The notes beneath the pieces were generated by a model, which did no database searches, was not told the origin of the DNA, and saw only the letters and a program-made list of their open reading frames with translations. From positions 1 to 64,000 of the IMG/VR virus record IMGVR_UViG_3300029309_000005: 64,000 nucleotides of DNA; one strand, 5' to 3'. The stretch's first letter is position 1. Each line of letters opens with the position of its first letter. Positions 32,258-41,280 of the stretch are shown piece by piece. This stretch comes from a virus. Position numbers and translations under genes: made by a program.

Positions 32258-32687
32258 ACCTGATGAAAAGGAAAGAGGCTTTTATCCTCCCCCTTATATG
32301 GCCGAAGATACAAATAGAATAGACATAAATCTCATAGCAATGTTGCTATGGCAAGCACTTTTGACTGGTATTTCAGTTGCAGTATCTCATATGGGATGGT
32401 ATCTGCCTAACGCTGGTGCTGGAGAAATGGGATTACAATATGGTTTGATTGCATTTGGCTTCCTTTGCACTTCAATGGTGTTGTTTCATGTGGGTGGCAT
32501 TCGTGATTCTTTGGCTATGCGAGCAGAATTCTCTAGGGAAAATCAAATTGATAAATGGTATAGGCAGCAACAAAGATTACAACAGCGAAGGGCAACAAAA
32601 GAGCAGTATTGGCGAAATAACGGCCAGCAAAACCCTTATGGGAAACAACAGTTCGGTTTGCCTAATGATAGCAAAGATGAAGATTGA
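32250..32687 (+). CDS. Two-span membrane protein, 145 aa
   Basis: Two hydrophobic segments (LIAMLLWQALLTGISVAVSH, ~28-47; YGLIAFGFLCTSMVLFHVGG, ~64-83) separated by a short Gly-rich loop, with a Gln/Arg-rich C-terminal coil (KWYRQQQRLQQRRATKEQYW). Probably a membrane anchor next to the GTPase three genes on; holin-like function is an alternative. Confidence 0.65.
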   Translation: MNKPDEKERGFYPPPYMAEDTNRIDINLIAMLLWQALLTGISVAVSHMGWYLPNAGAGEMGLQYGLIAFGFLCTSMVLFHVGGIRDSLAMRAEFSRENQIDKWYRQQQRLQQRRATKEQYWRNNGQQNPYGKQQFGLPNDSKDED

Positions 32688-32708
32688 TTTCACTTTGGGG
32701 TGAACTAG

Positions 32709-32933
32709 ATGTGGCCGTTCTCAACTGCACAAGAGCGACAAACGGAAGCAATGTCGCAAATATTAGCAGAAAACGCATATGAAAGAAAAATGGAGAGGGT
32801 TGCTGGATGGGTAAGAACAATTACTGCACTAATTGGAGGAATCGCTTTGACATTTGGAATTTTATTTGGACTAGAAATCTTAGGAATATCACCTTCAGAT
32901 GTATGGACTTTTATAACAAGCATAGGAAACTGA
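32709..32933 (+). CDS. Single-span membrane protein, 74 aa
   Basis: Begins MWPFSTAQERQTEAM, a charged helix, then one hydrophobic span (TITALIGGIALTFGILFGLEI, ~37-57). Start preceded by GGGGTGAAC. Part of the cluster of small membrane proteins around the GTPase. Confidence 0.6.
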   Translation: MWPFSTAQERQTEAMSQILAENAYERKMERVAGWVRTITALIGGIALTFGILFGLEILGISPSDVWTFITSIGN

Positions 32934-32946
32934 AGGGGGTAACTCT

Positions 32947-33678
32947 TTGTCTGCCTTGATTGCAGGGCATATGCTAATGGCATCAGCGTCTGCACTTTAC
33001 TCACTTTACAGAATATTACGGCCTTTTCGAGTAGGCATTTATGGCCCATCAATGGTTGGTAAAACAACTTTAGATCAGTATCTCACTGTGCCAGGAGATA
33101 TTGATCCTATACCTTTTCATTTGAGAACTGCACATCCTAAAAGTAAAACAGCAACTGGTTATAAAAATCCCTCTGAAACCAGAAAACAGGTTCGTTTAGT
33201 CAAGGTCAAAAAGCCAATTACTACAACAGATATTGCAGGAGATGTGATGTTTCGTAATCTTTGGATAGATGATATGTTTGGTAGAAATGTTGAATTGGTA
33301 ATGTTCATGGTTGATCATAGGGCAATGACATCACGACAGTTTGCTATGGATGCTTCTGCTAGTTTGTCATATTTGGTTGATAACATAGTAAAAAAAGACA
33401 TCAGCAAAAAAATCTCCAGAAAGGCAAAGAAAAATTCTAAAAAATATGTTCCACGCTTATTTTGTTTGATGATAAATAAAATGGATATATGGTGGGATGA
33501 ACGTGCTGAAGCGTTGTGGTCTTTAGGTTTGCAGAAAGAGCATCCTATCGTTGCACCATTTAGAGATTCGTTAAAACGGTTGAGAAAAGCAGGTATTCGT
33601 GCAGAAGTAATGGCAATGTCATCTCAACATGGAATTAATGTTGAAAAGAGTTTAATTGCATTATTGGATTCTTTGTAG
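32947..33678 (+). CDS. Ras/Arf-like small GTPase with hydrophobic N-terminus, 243 aa
   Basis: GTP-binding motifs are clear: G1 YGPSMVGKTT (32-41), G3 TTTDIAGD (~95-102, D-x-x-G), and G4 MINKMDIWW (~175-183, N-K-x-D). The N-terminal ~25 residues are hydrophobic (ALIAGHMLMASASALYSL) and could associate with the membrane; a basic patch (KKISRKAKKNSKK) lies before G4. TTG start with AGGGGGT at good spacing. Cytosolic GTPase at the membrane, perhaps steering virion assembly or host-membrane remodelling together with its membrane neighbours. Such GTPases are rare in tailed viruses. Confidence 0.75.
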   Translation: MSALIAGHMLMASASALYSLYRILRPFRVGIYGPSMVGKTTLDQYLTVPGDIDPIPFHLRTAHPKSKTATGYKNPSETRKQVRLVKVKKPITTTDIAGDVMFRNLWIDDMFGRNVELVMFMVDHRAMTSRQFAMDASASLSYLVDNIVKKDISKKISRKAKKNSKKYVPRLFCLMINKMDIWWDERAEALWSLGLQKEHPIVAPFRDSLKRLRKAGIRAEVMAMSSQHGINVEKSLIALLDSL

Positions 33679-33688
33679 GATAACGCTT

Positions 33689-34675
33689 ATGGGGGTGTTA
33701 GGCATGGCAGGGTTAATGGCGTGGAATCCCCAAGTTCTAAATCCGATGTCATATTTGCCATATCAAAGAGGTCTAAAATTACAAGGACTTGATGATGAGC
33801 AATTAAAGTTGGTATCACAGCAAACTGGCATTTCATATGAGTTATTGAAATCTCAACAACGTGCGGAGATGGCAAGTGCTGGTTCAACTGGAGATATAGG
33901 TGAAGAACAACTTATGCCTACTGTTGAAATACAGTTGAAATCTAATCCTAAAAATCCTAAGAAGGCTAGAAAGCAAAATATCAAGATGCTGAGAAAGGCT
34001 TTGAGGCCACCAAATTATAATTTAGGATTTTTCAAAATATACCGCTACAATGCAGCGCATGAATGTGCTTGCTGCGGAGTCGATATTCGCAGATTTTTAG
34101 AGGGCGATAACGCTTATGCACATATTGTTGACGAAAGCACCGGACTTTCCTTAGCAGATATTTATTGGTTCGATGAAGAAACTGGAAACGCTAGAAAGCC
34201 ATTGGCAAGGACTCATGGCGATCACGGTGATGAAATGAACAGTTCTCTATGTCCTGCACATCTTCACATTTATCATACTCTAAAATCTTTAATTCAAGAG
34301 CATGAAATGGCAGAAGAAGGATTTAGTCGCATTGCTTCAAAAGGAACTAAATTTACCAAAATACCTGGAATGAGTGCTTTGATGAAAGGTAACTCTCCTA
34401 AAAATAGAAGCACAGCAGAATCATTGTTAAAGTATGAGCCATTTTTTGCTATGGTTCACAAAGATGCACAACATAGCAAAGGTGTTCAATTAACACAATT
34501 GCCAAATCCTGTAACTGGAGTAGTAGATATTGTGCAAGTCACTTTTGATTTGAGAGCATTACAAGCAGAATCACAAATGGCACAAAGAAATGCTATGGCA
34601 AACGGCATTTCTATGCAAACTGCTATGAACGCACAGGCTTTGCCACAACAAGAGGCTACAATTCAACAACAGTAG
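33689..34675 (+). CDS. Hypothetical zinc-binding protein, 328 aa
   Basis: Contains HECACCGVDIRRFLEG (~127-142) with further Cys/His (THGDHGD, SLCPAHLHIYH, ~175-198). This looks like a metal site, possibly HNH-like in its spacing (C-x-x-C ... H ... H), though no clear catalytic His-Asn-His is seen. The C-terminus is Gln/Ala/Met-rich. ATG at 33689 chosen. Confidence 0.6.
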   Translation: MGVLGMAGLMAWNPQVLNPMSYLPYQRGLKLQGLDDEQLKLVSQQTGISYELLKSQQRAEMASAGSTGDIGEEQLMPTVEIQLKSNPKNPKKARKQNIKMLRKALRPPNYNLGFFKIYRYNAAHECACCGVDIRRFLEGDNAYAHIVDESTGLSLADIYWFDEETGNARKPLARTHGDHGDEMNSSLCPAHLHIYHTLKSLIQEHEMAEEGFSRIASKGTKFTKIPGMSALMKGNSPKNRSTAESLLKYEPFFAMVHKDAQHSKGVQLTQLPNPVTGVVDIVQVTFDLRALQAESQMAQRNAMANGISMQTAMNAQALPQQEATIQQQ

Positions 34676-34683
34676 GTGATAAT

Positions 34684-35289
34684 ATGGGCTGGTTTAGCAA
34701 AAATGACAATACAAGCACACAATTTGGCTCTCCAACGCAAAATCTGAGTCAAACAAACGGAATGAGCATGGATAATGGCATTTTGGGTATGCAAGCAGCC
34801 CAAAACCCAATGATGCAACAAATGGCAAACGATCCAATTACTGCTACTGCCCGTTTGCTTGAATTAAATGACCCAGTTGCTCAATTTATTGTTTCACAAA
34901 ATATAGGTTTGCTTATGGATTTGGTTGGAGAGGTAGTTCGATTATCTATCAAAGAATTCTTTACCAGTATCACCTTTACACAAGCGGAAGATGGTAAAAT
35001 TACACTTGACCAATCATCATTACCAGCGTCAATAAATACACTGTCTCCTGAAAATCTAGGTTTGACAATGACAAAACTACAATCTTCTGCACAACAAACT
35101 CTTGCTAACAATGCAAACCAAAGGCAGATGTTTTTACAAGCACATAATATGGGGATGTCAATGAATCCTCAAACGCAACCAGGGTTCTTTGGTGCGTTGC
35201 TAGGTAATGTGCTTGGAAATCAAGTCCAGCAACAGGGCGGCTTTGGTCAAACTGCTGCAAAAGTAGGAATGGGGGCTGCGGTCTTATGA
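34684..35289 (+). CDS. Hypothetical Gln/Met/Asn-rich protein, 201 aa
   Basis: Low-complexity N-terminus (TQFGSPTQNLSQTNGMSMDN), a middle folded part (ARLLELNDPVAQFIVSQNIGLLMDLVGEVVRLSIKEFF, ~58-94) and a Gly/Gln-rich end. Perhaps a virion or membrane-associated structural protein; the next gene is a membrane protein overlapping by 4 nt. Confidence 0.55.
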   Translation: MGWFSKNDNTSTQFGSPTQNLSQTNGMSMDNGILGMQAAQNPMMQQMANDPITATARLLELNDPVAQFIVSQNIGLLMDLVGEVVRLSIKEFFTSITFTQAEDGKITLDQSSLPASINTLSPENLGLTMTKLQSSAQQTLANNANQRQMFLQAHNMGMSMNPQTQPGFFGALLGNVLGNQVQQQGGFGQTAAKVGMGAAVL

Positions 35290-35531
35290 ATGCCAGAGAT
35301 AAACAACCAGAGCAAGCAAATATCTACAATGCCACAGGCATGATTATGAGTCCAAACAAAATGTTAGTTGAAAGTGCTACAATGATTTTTATTATTTCAT
35401 TTATGCTTGCCATGTTTGTTATGCTTGTTTGGAGAGGTTCTTCACTTTCATCAACACAAGTTCTGATGGGTGCTTTTGGATTAATTTTTACCTTTGGGAT
35501 AGCAGTTAGACAATTTGCCTCTTTTCGGTAG
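35286..35531 (+). CDS. Two-span membrane protein, 81 aa
   Basis: Two hydrophobic segments (ATMIFIISFMLAMFVMLVW, ~30-48; VLMGAFGLIFTFGIAVRQF, ~59-77) after a polar N-terminus. Size and layout fit a class II holin, but the context gives no endolysin. ATGA overlap upstream. Confidence 0.6.
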   Translation: MNARDKQPEQANIYNATGMIMSPNKMLVESATMIFIISFMLAMFVMLVWRGSSLSSTQVLMGAFGLIFTFGIAVRQFASFR

Positions 35532-35542
35532 CCTCATCGGGA

Positions 35543-35770
35543 ATGAGGCGGTTTAATCCTCTACCGTATAGTCCTTTGCTGACTAAATTTGATCAAGACG
35601 GTGATGGTGATTTTGATTTTGATGATATTAAGATAATATTAGGCAAAAAGAAAGAGCAAAAAGAAACTTGTATTGCGATTACAAAATCTGGTAAAAGGTG
35701 TAAGCGGCAAGGTAATTTAGATGAAAATAACTTGTGTTATACCCATAGAAACTATGACAAAGCCAATTAA
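35543..35770 (+). CDS. EF-hand plus zinc-knuckle small protein, 75 aa
   Basis: An EF-hand/dockerin-type calcium loop, KFDQDGDGDFDFDDIKIIL (~15-33), is followed by CIAITKSGKRCKRQG ... CYTHRN (~43-70), the C-x-x-x-T-x-S-G-x-x-C-x-x ... C-x-x-H zinc pattern found in many phage proteins. Calcium-dependent protein docking is possible. Confidence 0.6.
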   Translation: MRRFNPLPYSPLLTKFDQDGDGDFDFDDIKIILGKKKEQKETCIAITKSGKRCKRQGNLDENNLCYTHRNYDKAN

Positions 35771-35792
35771 GTCAAGAAGGATGCGGTAATTT

Positions 35793-36500
35793 ATGGCTGG
35801 TCGGCAGACACGCAAAAACTGTCCGTTTTGCCAGCACCCTGAAAGAGATTTACTCGAACAAAAAATCCTAGAAGGTTCATTAGATGTTCAAGACTGTGAT
35901 AGGCAACATCAATGGGCTGAAGGAACAACTCACAGACACATGCGGAGGCATTCTGGAGAATATTACAATAACAGTAATTCTTCATGCCCTATATGCACAG
36001 ATCCAAATCGTGCAGATATTGAAGCAGCCATTTTAGAAGGTAGAGCAGGTATAGATGATTTCGCTGTTGAGTTAGGTATTGCTAGTAGCACAGTGTCAAA
36101 TCACATGGAAAAACATACAAAACCAATCATTCAACAACATGTAGATATTCAAGCCTTACCTAATGCTATGAAAACAGTTCATGAGTCGTTAAGTCGTGTT
36201 GAAACTAATATGAACCGTTTAGATAAATTATTAGGGAGAGTTCTCGATCATGTTGAAAATCAATTTGATGATGAACAAGAGGTTGTTGAAATGCGTGATG
36301 TTGAAACTGCATTGAAGGTTCATCGTGAAGTTCGAGATACTTTAGTTGAGTTAGCAAAATGGATGGAGAAGGCAGAAACCATTGAAGATAAACAATCGGT
36401 TTCTATTCTAAACGTATTACAACAATTTTATTCTGAAAAATCACCCCAAGAATGGGCTGAATTAAAAAAGCGTCTTGTTGCATCGGGGGTGATGAGTTGA
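35793..36500 (+). CDS. Probable terminase small subunit, 235 aa
   Basis: Two tandem zinc/HTH repeats of the form C-P-x-C ... R-x-x-(I/L)-E ... IL-E-G ... H-x-x-x-H: CPFCQHPERDLLEQKILEG ... HRHMRRH and CPICTDPNRADIEAAILEG ... VSNHMEKH. A long coiled coil follows (SRVETNMNRLDKLLGRVLDH). Such repeats occur in small terminase subunits that bind the packaging site on viral DNA. The large subunit lies 6 kb downstream, which is unusually far. Alternative: another DNA-binding regulator. Confidence 0.5.
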   Translation: MAGRQTRKNCPFCQHPERDLLEQKILEGSLDVQDCDRQHQWAEGTTHRHMRRHSGEYYNNSNSSCPICTDPNRADIEAAILEGRAGIDDFAVELGIASSTVSNHMEKHTKPIIQQHVDIQALPNAMKTVHESLSRVETNMNRLDKLLGRVLDHVENQFDDEQEVVEMRDVETALKVHREVRDTLVELAKWMEKAETIEDKQSVSILNVLQQFYSEKSPQEWAELKKRLVASGVMS

Positions 36501-36937
36501 GAACAGTTCATCAGTTGATGCTCAAAGATTTGCCTACTCATCATAGTATTTTATCTAATAACAAAGCAAAAGATTTGTGGAGTATAGATGATTTGTTAGC
36601 ATACACTAATTCTGTTGATGTAGTTGTAAAGCGTTGGGCTGAAGCGGTTGAAGAACATTTAGAATATCCCGAAAGCATAGTTGCAGACATACTAGGTTCG
36701 CTAATAGTTACAAGACTTTTGATTAGTGATTTGAAGATATTAAAACATAAACCAAATGCTGAGTGTATATCTTTGTTAGATGGCACACAGATAATTACTG
36801 ACTTAAAACAAAAAATGTTGCCAATGTCAAAATCTTATGCACGTGTTCCTTCGTTAGCACAATGGTATATGACTTTAGCAAGTGAAATTGATACAGCGTA
36901 TCGCTCAATTCGTAGGAGGTTAAAAGATGGTAGTTAG
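36497..36937 (+). CDS. Helical protein, 146 aa, unknown function
   Basis: All-helical (WSIDDLLAYTNSVDVVVKRWAEAVEEHL ... SIVADILGSLIVTRLLISDLKIL), with a basic end (IRRRLKDGS). TTG start overlapping the previous stop. Possibly a partner of the preceding DNA-binding protein. Confidence 0.55.
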   Translation: MRTVHQLMLKDLPTHHSILSNNKAKDLWSIDDLLAYTNSVDVVVKRWAEAVEEHLEYPESIVADILGSLIVTRLLISDLKILKHKPNAECISLLDGTQIITDLKQKMLPMSKSYARVPSLAQWYMTLASEIDTAYRSIRRRLKDGS

Positions 36938-38477
36938 CAATCCTAGAGAACCCCTTATTTGGACTCCACGAACTCAAGAAATGATGGGAGGTTTCAATCC
37001 ACGTGAAGTTTTAGACCATGACATTAACCCTAATGAGGATAGTGATGGTCTTTCACATCATGGTCGTGAAACTCCAGAGGATGGTCGTAGTCGTGATCAA
37101 GCAGACCCTAAAAAGCGAAGGGAGAGAGCGTTAAGTGAATTGGCTGCAAAAATACCTCACGTTAGTATCAAACCACAGAAGATTGATGATGTATTAGGAA
37201 GATCACCACAGTTTGAACAGGAACAGACTATGCTTGAAGCAGGTATTGGACTTGATTTGAACAGAAATGGAATTGGTTTATCGAATGGAATGAATGCTGG
37301 TTCTGTTAGAACAGAGGGGCCGAATGTCAGATACGGTATGAGTAATACTCTAGTTCCAGCGATGTTAGGTAAAGCAGAAGAAGGAGGCTCGCCTGAACTT
37401 CCTACATGTAAAAACTGTGGTTATAAAATGGGAATCGCTAGATATGCAAGAGGAAAGGAATTATGCGTTGTGTGCGATCCAGAAATTCAAGACAAAGTTG
37501 AGGCAAAGGTTAGGAGAAATTTAGTTCCTAAACCTGTGCGTGAAATAGATTTTAACCCCGACCCAAATGAGCAATACGACCCAAGGTTTGGTGACACATC
37601 TAAATATCCAGAATTTACTGCAAGTGAGGACTCATTTACTTACGCTTGGGATAGCGTTCTAAAAGCAAAAAGGCGTTACAAAGGTCGTAGGATGTATGAT
37701 GAGGAAGAATCCGATGAGGATGAGCGTAAATCAAAGGCCAAACGAAAGAGGTCAAAAAGACGCAAAGGTAAGACTCAGAAGAAGGGCGCACGTGGGGGTC
37801 GTCAAATAAAGTCAGCATCTAAAAGGAGGGCGAGTAGTGTTGCTTTAGATGTTGATCGTGGTTCAAAAAGACAAGCATTCCACCCTAATATCCATAGTGA
37901 AGCAGTTAGAAGAATAGGGTCTGGTCGAAATGAAGCGATACCTTTGCGGTTACGTGACCCCGTTGCATGGGAACGCAAAAAAGCAAATGAGAGAATGAGA
38001 AGGCAAGTTGGTTCAGTTCCGAGGGCTTTAAGATTATCACATCACGCAGACACTAGAGGCATGGGAACAAAAGGCCGTTCAATACTTGGAGGCACTATTG
38101 GAACCGGCACTAGAATGCCCTCAGTGAGTAGAATGGGAACATCAACATCTAAATTTTCAAGAGGTGCAGTTGGTGATCCTTTAGGCATTAACGACCCGTT
38201 AGTTGCTAAAATGAATCTCCTTTCCAAATCAAAACCTAACATTTCAAGGTCTGAGTTTATGGCTATGAAGCGTAAGATTGAGAAATTACTTCAACGGCTT
38301 AACAAATTGACAAAGGCTACCCCTGAATTAGATAATGCAGGAAAAGTAGGTGCGGTTGTTAGCGGTCATGAATCGTCTGCACCAACTGGTGCAACAAAAA
38401 CAAATGAGGAAGAAAAAGCATTCCGTTTTGTTGATATGGCTTTAGCACAGGAGATGGGTCTTATAGGCAAGAAGTGA
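36927..38477 (+). CDS. Basic virion-type protein with zinc ribbon and internal tag, 516 aa
   Basis: Acidic/polar N-terminal ~150 residues; zinc ribbon PTCKNCGYKM ... LCVVCDPE (~160-185); an internal packaging-type tag SFTYAWDSVLKAKRR (~234-248); then a strongly basic segment with an acidic interruption (KSKAKRKRSKRRKGKTQKK, ~270-290); and a basic C-terminal half with one coiled coil (KRKIEKLLQRLNKL). Cleavage at the tag would free a DNA-condensing basic fragment, as seen for internal head proteins of some phages. That role is inference. Confidence 0.65.
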   Translation: MVVSNPREPLIWTPRTQEMMGGFNPREVLDHDINPNEDSDGLSHHGRETPEDGRSRDQADPKKRRERALSELAAKIPHVSIKPQKIDDVLGRSPQFEQEQTMLEAGIGLDLNRNGIGLSNGMNAGSVRTEGPNVRYGMSNTLVPAMLGKAEEGGSPELPTCKNCGYKMGIARYARGKELCVVCDPEIQDKVEAKVRRNLVPKPVREIDFNPDPNEQYDPRFGDTSKYPEFTASEDSFTYAWDSVLKAKRRYKGRRMYDEEESDEDERKSKAKRKRSKRRKGKTQKKGARGGRQIKSASKRRASSVALDVDRGSKRQAFHPNIHSEAVRRIGSGRNEAIPLRLRDPVAWERKKANERMRRQVGSVPRALRLSHHADTRGMGTKGRSILGGTIGTGTRMPSVSRMGTSTSKFSRGAVGDPLGINDPLVAKMNLLSKSKPNISRSEFMAMKRKIEKLLQRLNKLTKATPELDNAGKVGAVVSGHESSAPTGATKTNEEEKAFRFVDMALAQEMGLIGKK

Positions 38478-40330
38478 TTGTCATGCCGTTGATTGTTTTA
38501 GAAAACTATCTGATTCGTAAAGGGCATGGTGTTTTCAATATACATGACTACATCAATGCTTTTCTAGGTAGTAATAATGTTGAAGAAGGTTATGCGTCTT
38601 TAATTAACTCGCATCACGATCTCAACCATGATAGTTTTGCAGGTGTTGAAGCAGACGCTGTTAAACTTGCATTTGATTTACATTTAGGAGGGCTGACAGA
38701 TCAAGATAGAGATATTCTAAATGCTGGAGAGGCAGCAAATCCTACTCTGTGGCATCAAACTTTTCAAAAAGCGGTCAATGCAGGTGCAGAGGAAATCAAT
38801 AATTCTATCAAAAGACAGAACATGATTAATGCTGAAAGATCTGCACAAAGCGGAATTCCAACAAGGCAAATACCGTTGGCTTTTGAAAAAGATATGGGAA
38901 ATTATGTTGCAGTAGCCGCTTGGAGAACTCCAGTTTTAGGTAGAAAAGGCGAAGGAGATTTCAACAGTCAAGGTGCTTTGATTACTCAATATGTCAGTAA
39001 ATTGAATGGTAAGCCGGAAGCATATGCAAGGCCATATCATAACGGCTTAACAGCATTGAGGCGTGAAAGAGCAGAGCAGATGGGTATTGATTTGAAAGGA
39101 GTTCCAAAAGCATCCGATGAAATTAAACCTGGGCTATTACACGGAGATACAATCTATATTCGAGATAATAATTTAAGGTCTAAGTTTGCTTTGACTGTTC
39201 AAGGAATAAAACAAAGATACCCAAATGCTAATCCTGAAATGCTTCAAGGTATGGCTTTACAAGCATTGAGAAATCTACCGGAGTTTAACCAGTTTGCGGG
39301 TAATTCTCATAGCGATGGGTTACAAATAGGAAACTTCTCAGATGCGGCAATGGAGGCTAGAGCCACTGATGAAAGATTCAATCAAGCAGATTCTTATGGT
39401 AATTTAATGAACTTTATTCACCCCAATATGAGAAACCATGCTATCAACAACACAACTGGGCATTCGTATTATCACAATGAGAATCCAAGCAAAAAAATGC
39501 TTTCAATGTATGAGGAACACTACGGGTGGGATGAAGAAACATCAAGGCGAGTTCATGAAAATGCTTATTCTGGAAAATATGACGGTGTGGGAATGAATCG
39601 TGCTGAAAAATTGATGGCTGCAAAGCGAGATGAATTGATGGCTGGCGGAAAGCCCCCTGAGTGGGCTGGAGAGGCAATTATGCCTAGAGACTCAGCGATA
39701 ACATCCCCAGTCGAGCCAGCAGAGCCTTTGGCTCAGGATAGTCCAACTCCTGCACCGTTAGCAGCCCCTCCCCCTCCTACTACTCCTATTCAAGAGGCTG
39801 TATCATTACCCCCTCCTGTTCCTGTTCGTGCAGATCCACCGCCACCTCCGCCCAACCCAAGTGTAACAGGTGCGATTCCGGTTCCGGTTGCAGAAAAACC
39901 GCCTCCGCCCCCTATGCAGACCCTAAACACTTATCCCTCAAATGTTCCTCCCTCTCAAAATACGGGGCGAGGCTTTTTGGATAACCTAATGACTAGACTT
40001 GGTTATGCGTATGAAACATTATTCCCTAGTTATCGCAAATCTGAAGATGCTGAAGCATCAGATGTATTGAAGGAAATGCTTGAAAATGTTCAGTTAGAAC
40101 TCGCTAAGTCAGCACTCCCTTACTCTCCACTATATCAACCAAATAGTGTTAGAAAATCATCATCCATTGCTTCGATAAATGATGTATCAATGGTCGCTCA
40201 AAGAATGAATAGACCAAACTCTGATATAATTTCCATATTCCATAGCCGAGGCGATTGGGAGAGTATAGCGAAATCTTTTGGATTGACACATCAAGACGTG
40301 CAGTATGTGAAGGTGATTTTTAATGAGTGA
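38474..40330 (+). CDS. Large virion-type protein with proline-rich linker, 618 aa
   Basis: Residues 1-410 form a probable folded, mostly helical region of unknown family. Residues ~415-500 are Pro/Ala-rich and disordered (PLAAPPPPTTPIQEA, RADPPPPPPNPS). The last ~110 residues contain ELAKSALPYSPLYQ and a small HTH-like end (NSDIISIFHSRGDWESIAKSFGL). The GTG start overlaps the previous stop; an ATG lies nine bases on. Position before terminase suggests a head or internal protein. Confidence 0.6.
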   Translation: MIVMPLIVLENYLIRKGHGVFNIHDYINAFLGSNNVEEGYASLINSHHDLNHDSFAGVEADAVKLAFDLHLGGLTDQDRDILNAGEAANPTLWHQTFQKAVNAGAEEINNSIKRQNMINAERSAQSGIPTRQIPLAFEKDMGNYVAVAAWRTPVLGRKGEGDFNSQGALITQYVSKLNGKPEAYARPYHNGLTALRRERAEQMGIDLKGVPKASDEIKPGLLHGDTIYIRDNNLRSKFALTVQGIKQRYPNANPEMLQGMALQALRNLPEFNQFAGNSHSDGLQIGNFSDAAMEARATDERFNQADSYGNLMNFIHPNMRNHAINNTTGHSYYHNENPSKKMLSMYEEHYGWDEETSRRVHENAYSGKYDGVGMNRAEKLMAAKRDELMAGGKPPEWAGEAIMPRDSAITSPVEPAEPLAQDSPTPAPLAAPPPPTTPIQEAVSLPPPVPVRADPPPPPPNPSVTGAIPVPVAEKPPPPPMQTLNTYPSNVPPSQNTGRGFLDNLMTRLGYAYETLFPSYRKSEDAEASDVLKEMLENVQLELAKSALPYSPLYQPNSVRKSSSIASINDVSMVAQRMNRPNSDIISIFHSRGDWESIAKSFGLTHQDVQYVKVIFNE

Positions 40331-41276
40331 TGATTTAGTATTGAGAGCAAGATTAGTTCAGCAAGGATATTCGGATGATGATATTGTCAAAGTCTTAGGT
40401 ATGTCACAACTTCCAGGTGGCGGTATAACATCATACATTCCAGGTGTTGGGGGAATGTTGCATCGGAAGAAAACTGGAATGTCAAAGGATGAATACAACA
40501 AACAAGTTGAAGCAGAAAAGGCTAGAAAGCAACAAATTGCGAGAAACAGAACAACTGATGCAATTCAATCGAAAGGTGGCATTAACGTATTGAGTTCAGA
40601 AGCACCGGCAATGGGGGGAACAGCAAATATAGGGGCTGGCAAGCAAACATTTACAGAAATCGGACAACAACAGGTCGAGGCAAATGCACCAGCAGCACCA
40701 ACACCGGCAGCACCAGCAGCAGCACCAGCAGCAGCACCAGCACCGGCAGCACCAGCACCGGCAGCACCAGCACCGGCAGCACCAGCACCGGCAGCACCAG
40801 AACCAGCAGCAGCAGCACCAGCACCAGCAACTATGGATGAGAAAGTGCAACAAACAAATCAACAAATGAATCAACAAATGCCACAAGCAGCAACAGTAAA
40901 CCCTCAAATTCAATCAATGGCTCAACAATTCCAAGCAGGACAGGATATGCAAACTCTCCAACAAGGAAAAGGTGCAAATCAACAAACTTATCTTCAAAAT
41001 CGTTCTGGTGCAGGAAAATTGGCAGATGCTCTAACTTTTGGTTTGACTAGAAATATTGGTAGCACAGGTGGAACAGCAAGACGTAGGGCAAACGAACAAT
41101 CAGCACAGCAAACTAAAAATTACCAATCAGCACAGAATCGTATGAATCAAAGAGCAATGGGGATGGCCCCTGTAATGACTTCTTTAGATTCTAAATTATC
41201 TGCTTATGCTGATATGCTTTCTATCAAAAAAGGTGTTCAAGAGCAAAACACTACTGTTAATCTAAGAAGGAGATGA
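40323..41276 (+). CDS. Low-complexity Ala/Pro/Gln-rich protein, 317 aa
   Basis: A short N-terminal helix pair (LRARLVQQGYSDDDIVKVLGM, UBA-like) is followed by a Pro/Ala tandem-repeat region (~121-170) and a Gln/Asn-rich tail with basic patches (GGTARRRANEQSAQQTKN). Probably extended; the role is unknown. Overlaps the preceding gene by 8 nt. Confidence 0.6.
   Translation: MSDDLVLRARLVQQGYSDDDIVKVLGMSQLPGGGITSYIPGVGGMLHRKKTGMSKDEYNKQVEAEKARKQQIARNRTTDAIQSKGGINVLSSEAPAMGGTANIGAGKQTFTEIGQQQVEANAPAAPTPAAPAAAPAAAPAPAAPAPAAPAPAAPAPAAPEPAAAAPAPATMDEKVQQTNQQMNQQMPQAATVNPQIQSMAQQFQAGQDMQTLQQGKGANQQTYLQNRSGAGKLADALTFGLTRNIGSTGGTARRRANEQSAQQTKNYQSAQNRMNQRAMGMAPVMTSLDSKLSAYADMLSIKKGVQEQNTTVNLRRR
40684..40830 (+). 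repeat. In-frame Pro-Ala tandem repeat
   Basis: GCACCAGCACCGGCA-type 15-bp units repeat about four times within a longer run of GCA/CCA/CCG codons, encoding (PAAPA)n. Its G+C content is far above that of the surrounding gene. Confidence 0.8.
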
Positions 41277-41280
41277 TAAC

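Noticed and set aside
33689-34675. HNH endonuclease call for the 328-aa Cys/His protein
   Set aside because: Cys pair and His residues are present, but the His-Asn-His spacing and the beta-beta-alpha-metal order could not be identified.
40684-40830. CRISPR-like periodic repeat
   Set aside because: The units are contiguous, in-frame codon repeats without spacers; no CRISPR array or cas gene was seen in the window.
40596-40913. Cys/Trp-rich frame antisense to the Pro-Ala repeat
   Set aside because: It is the mirror of the GCA/CCA repeat codons, a low-complexity artefact.
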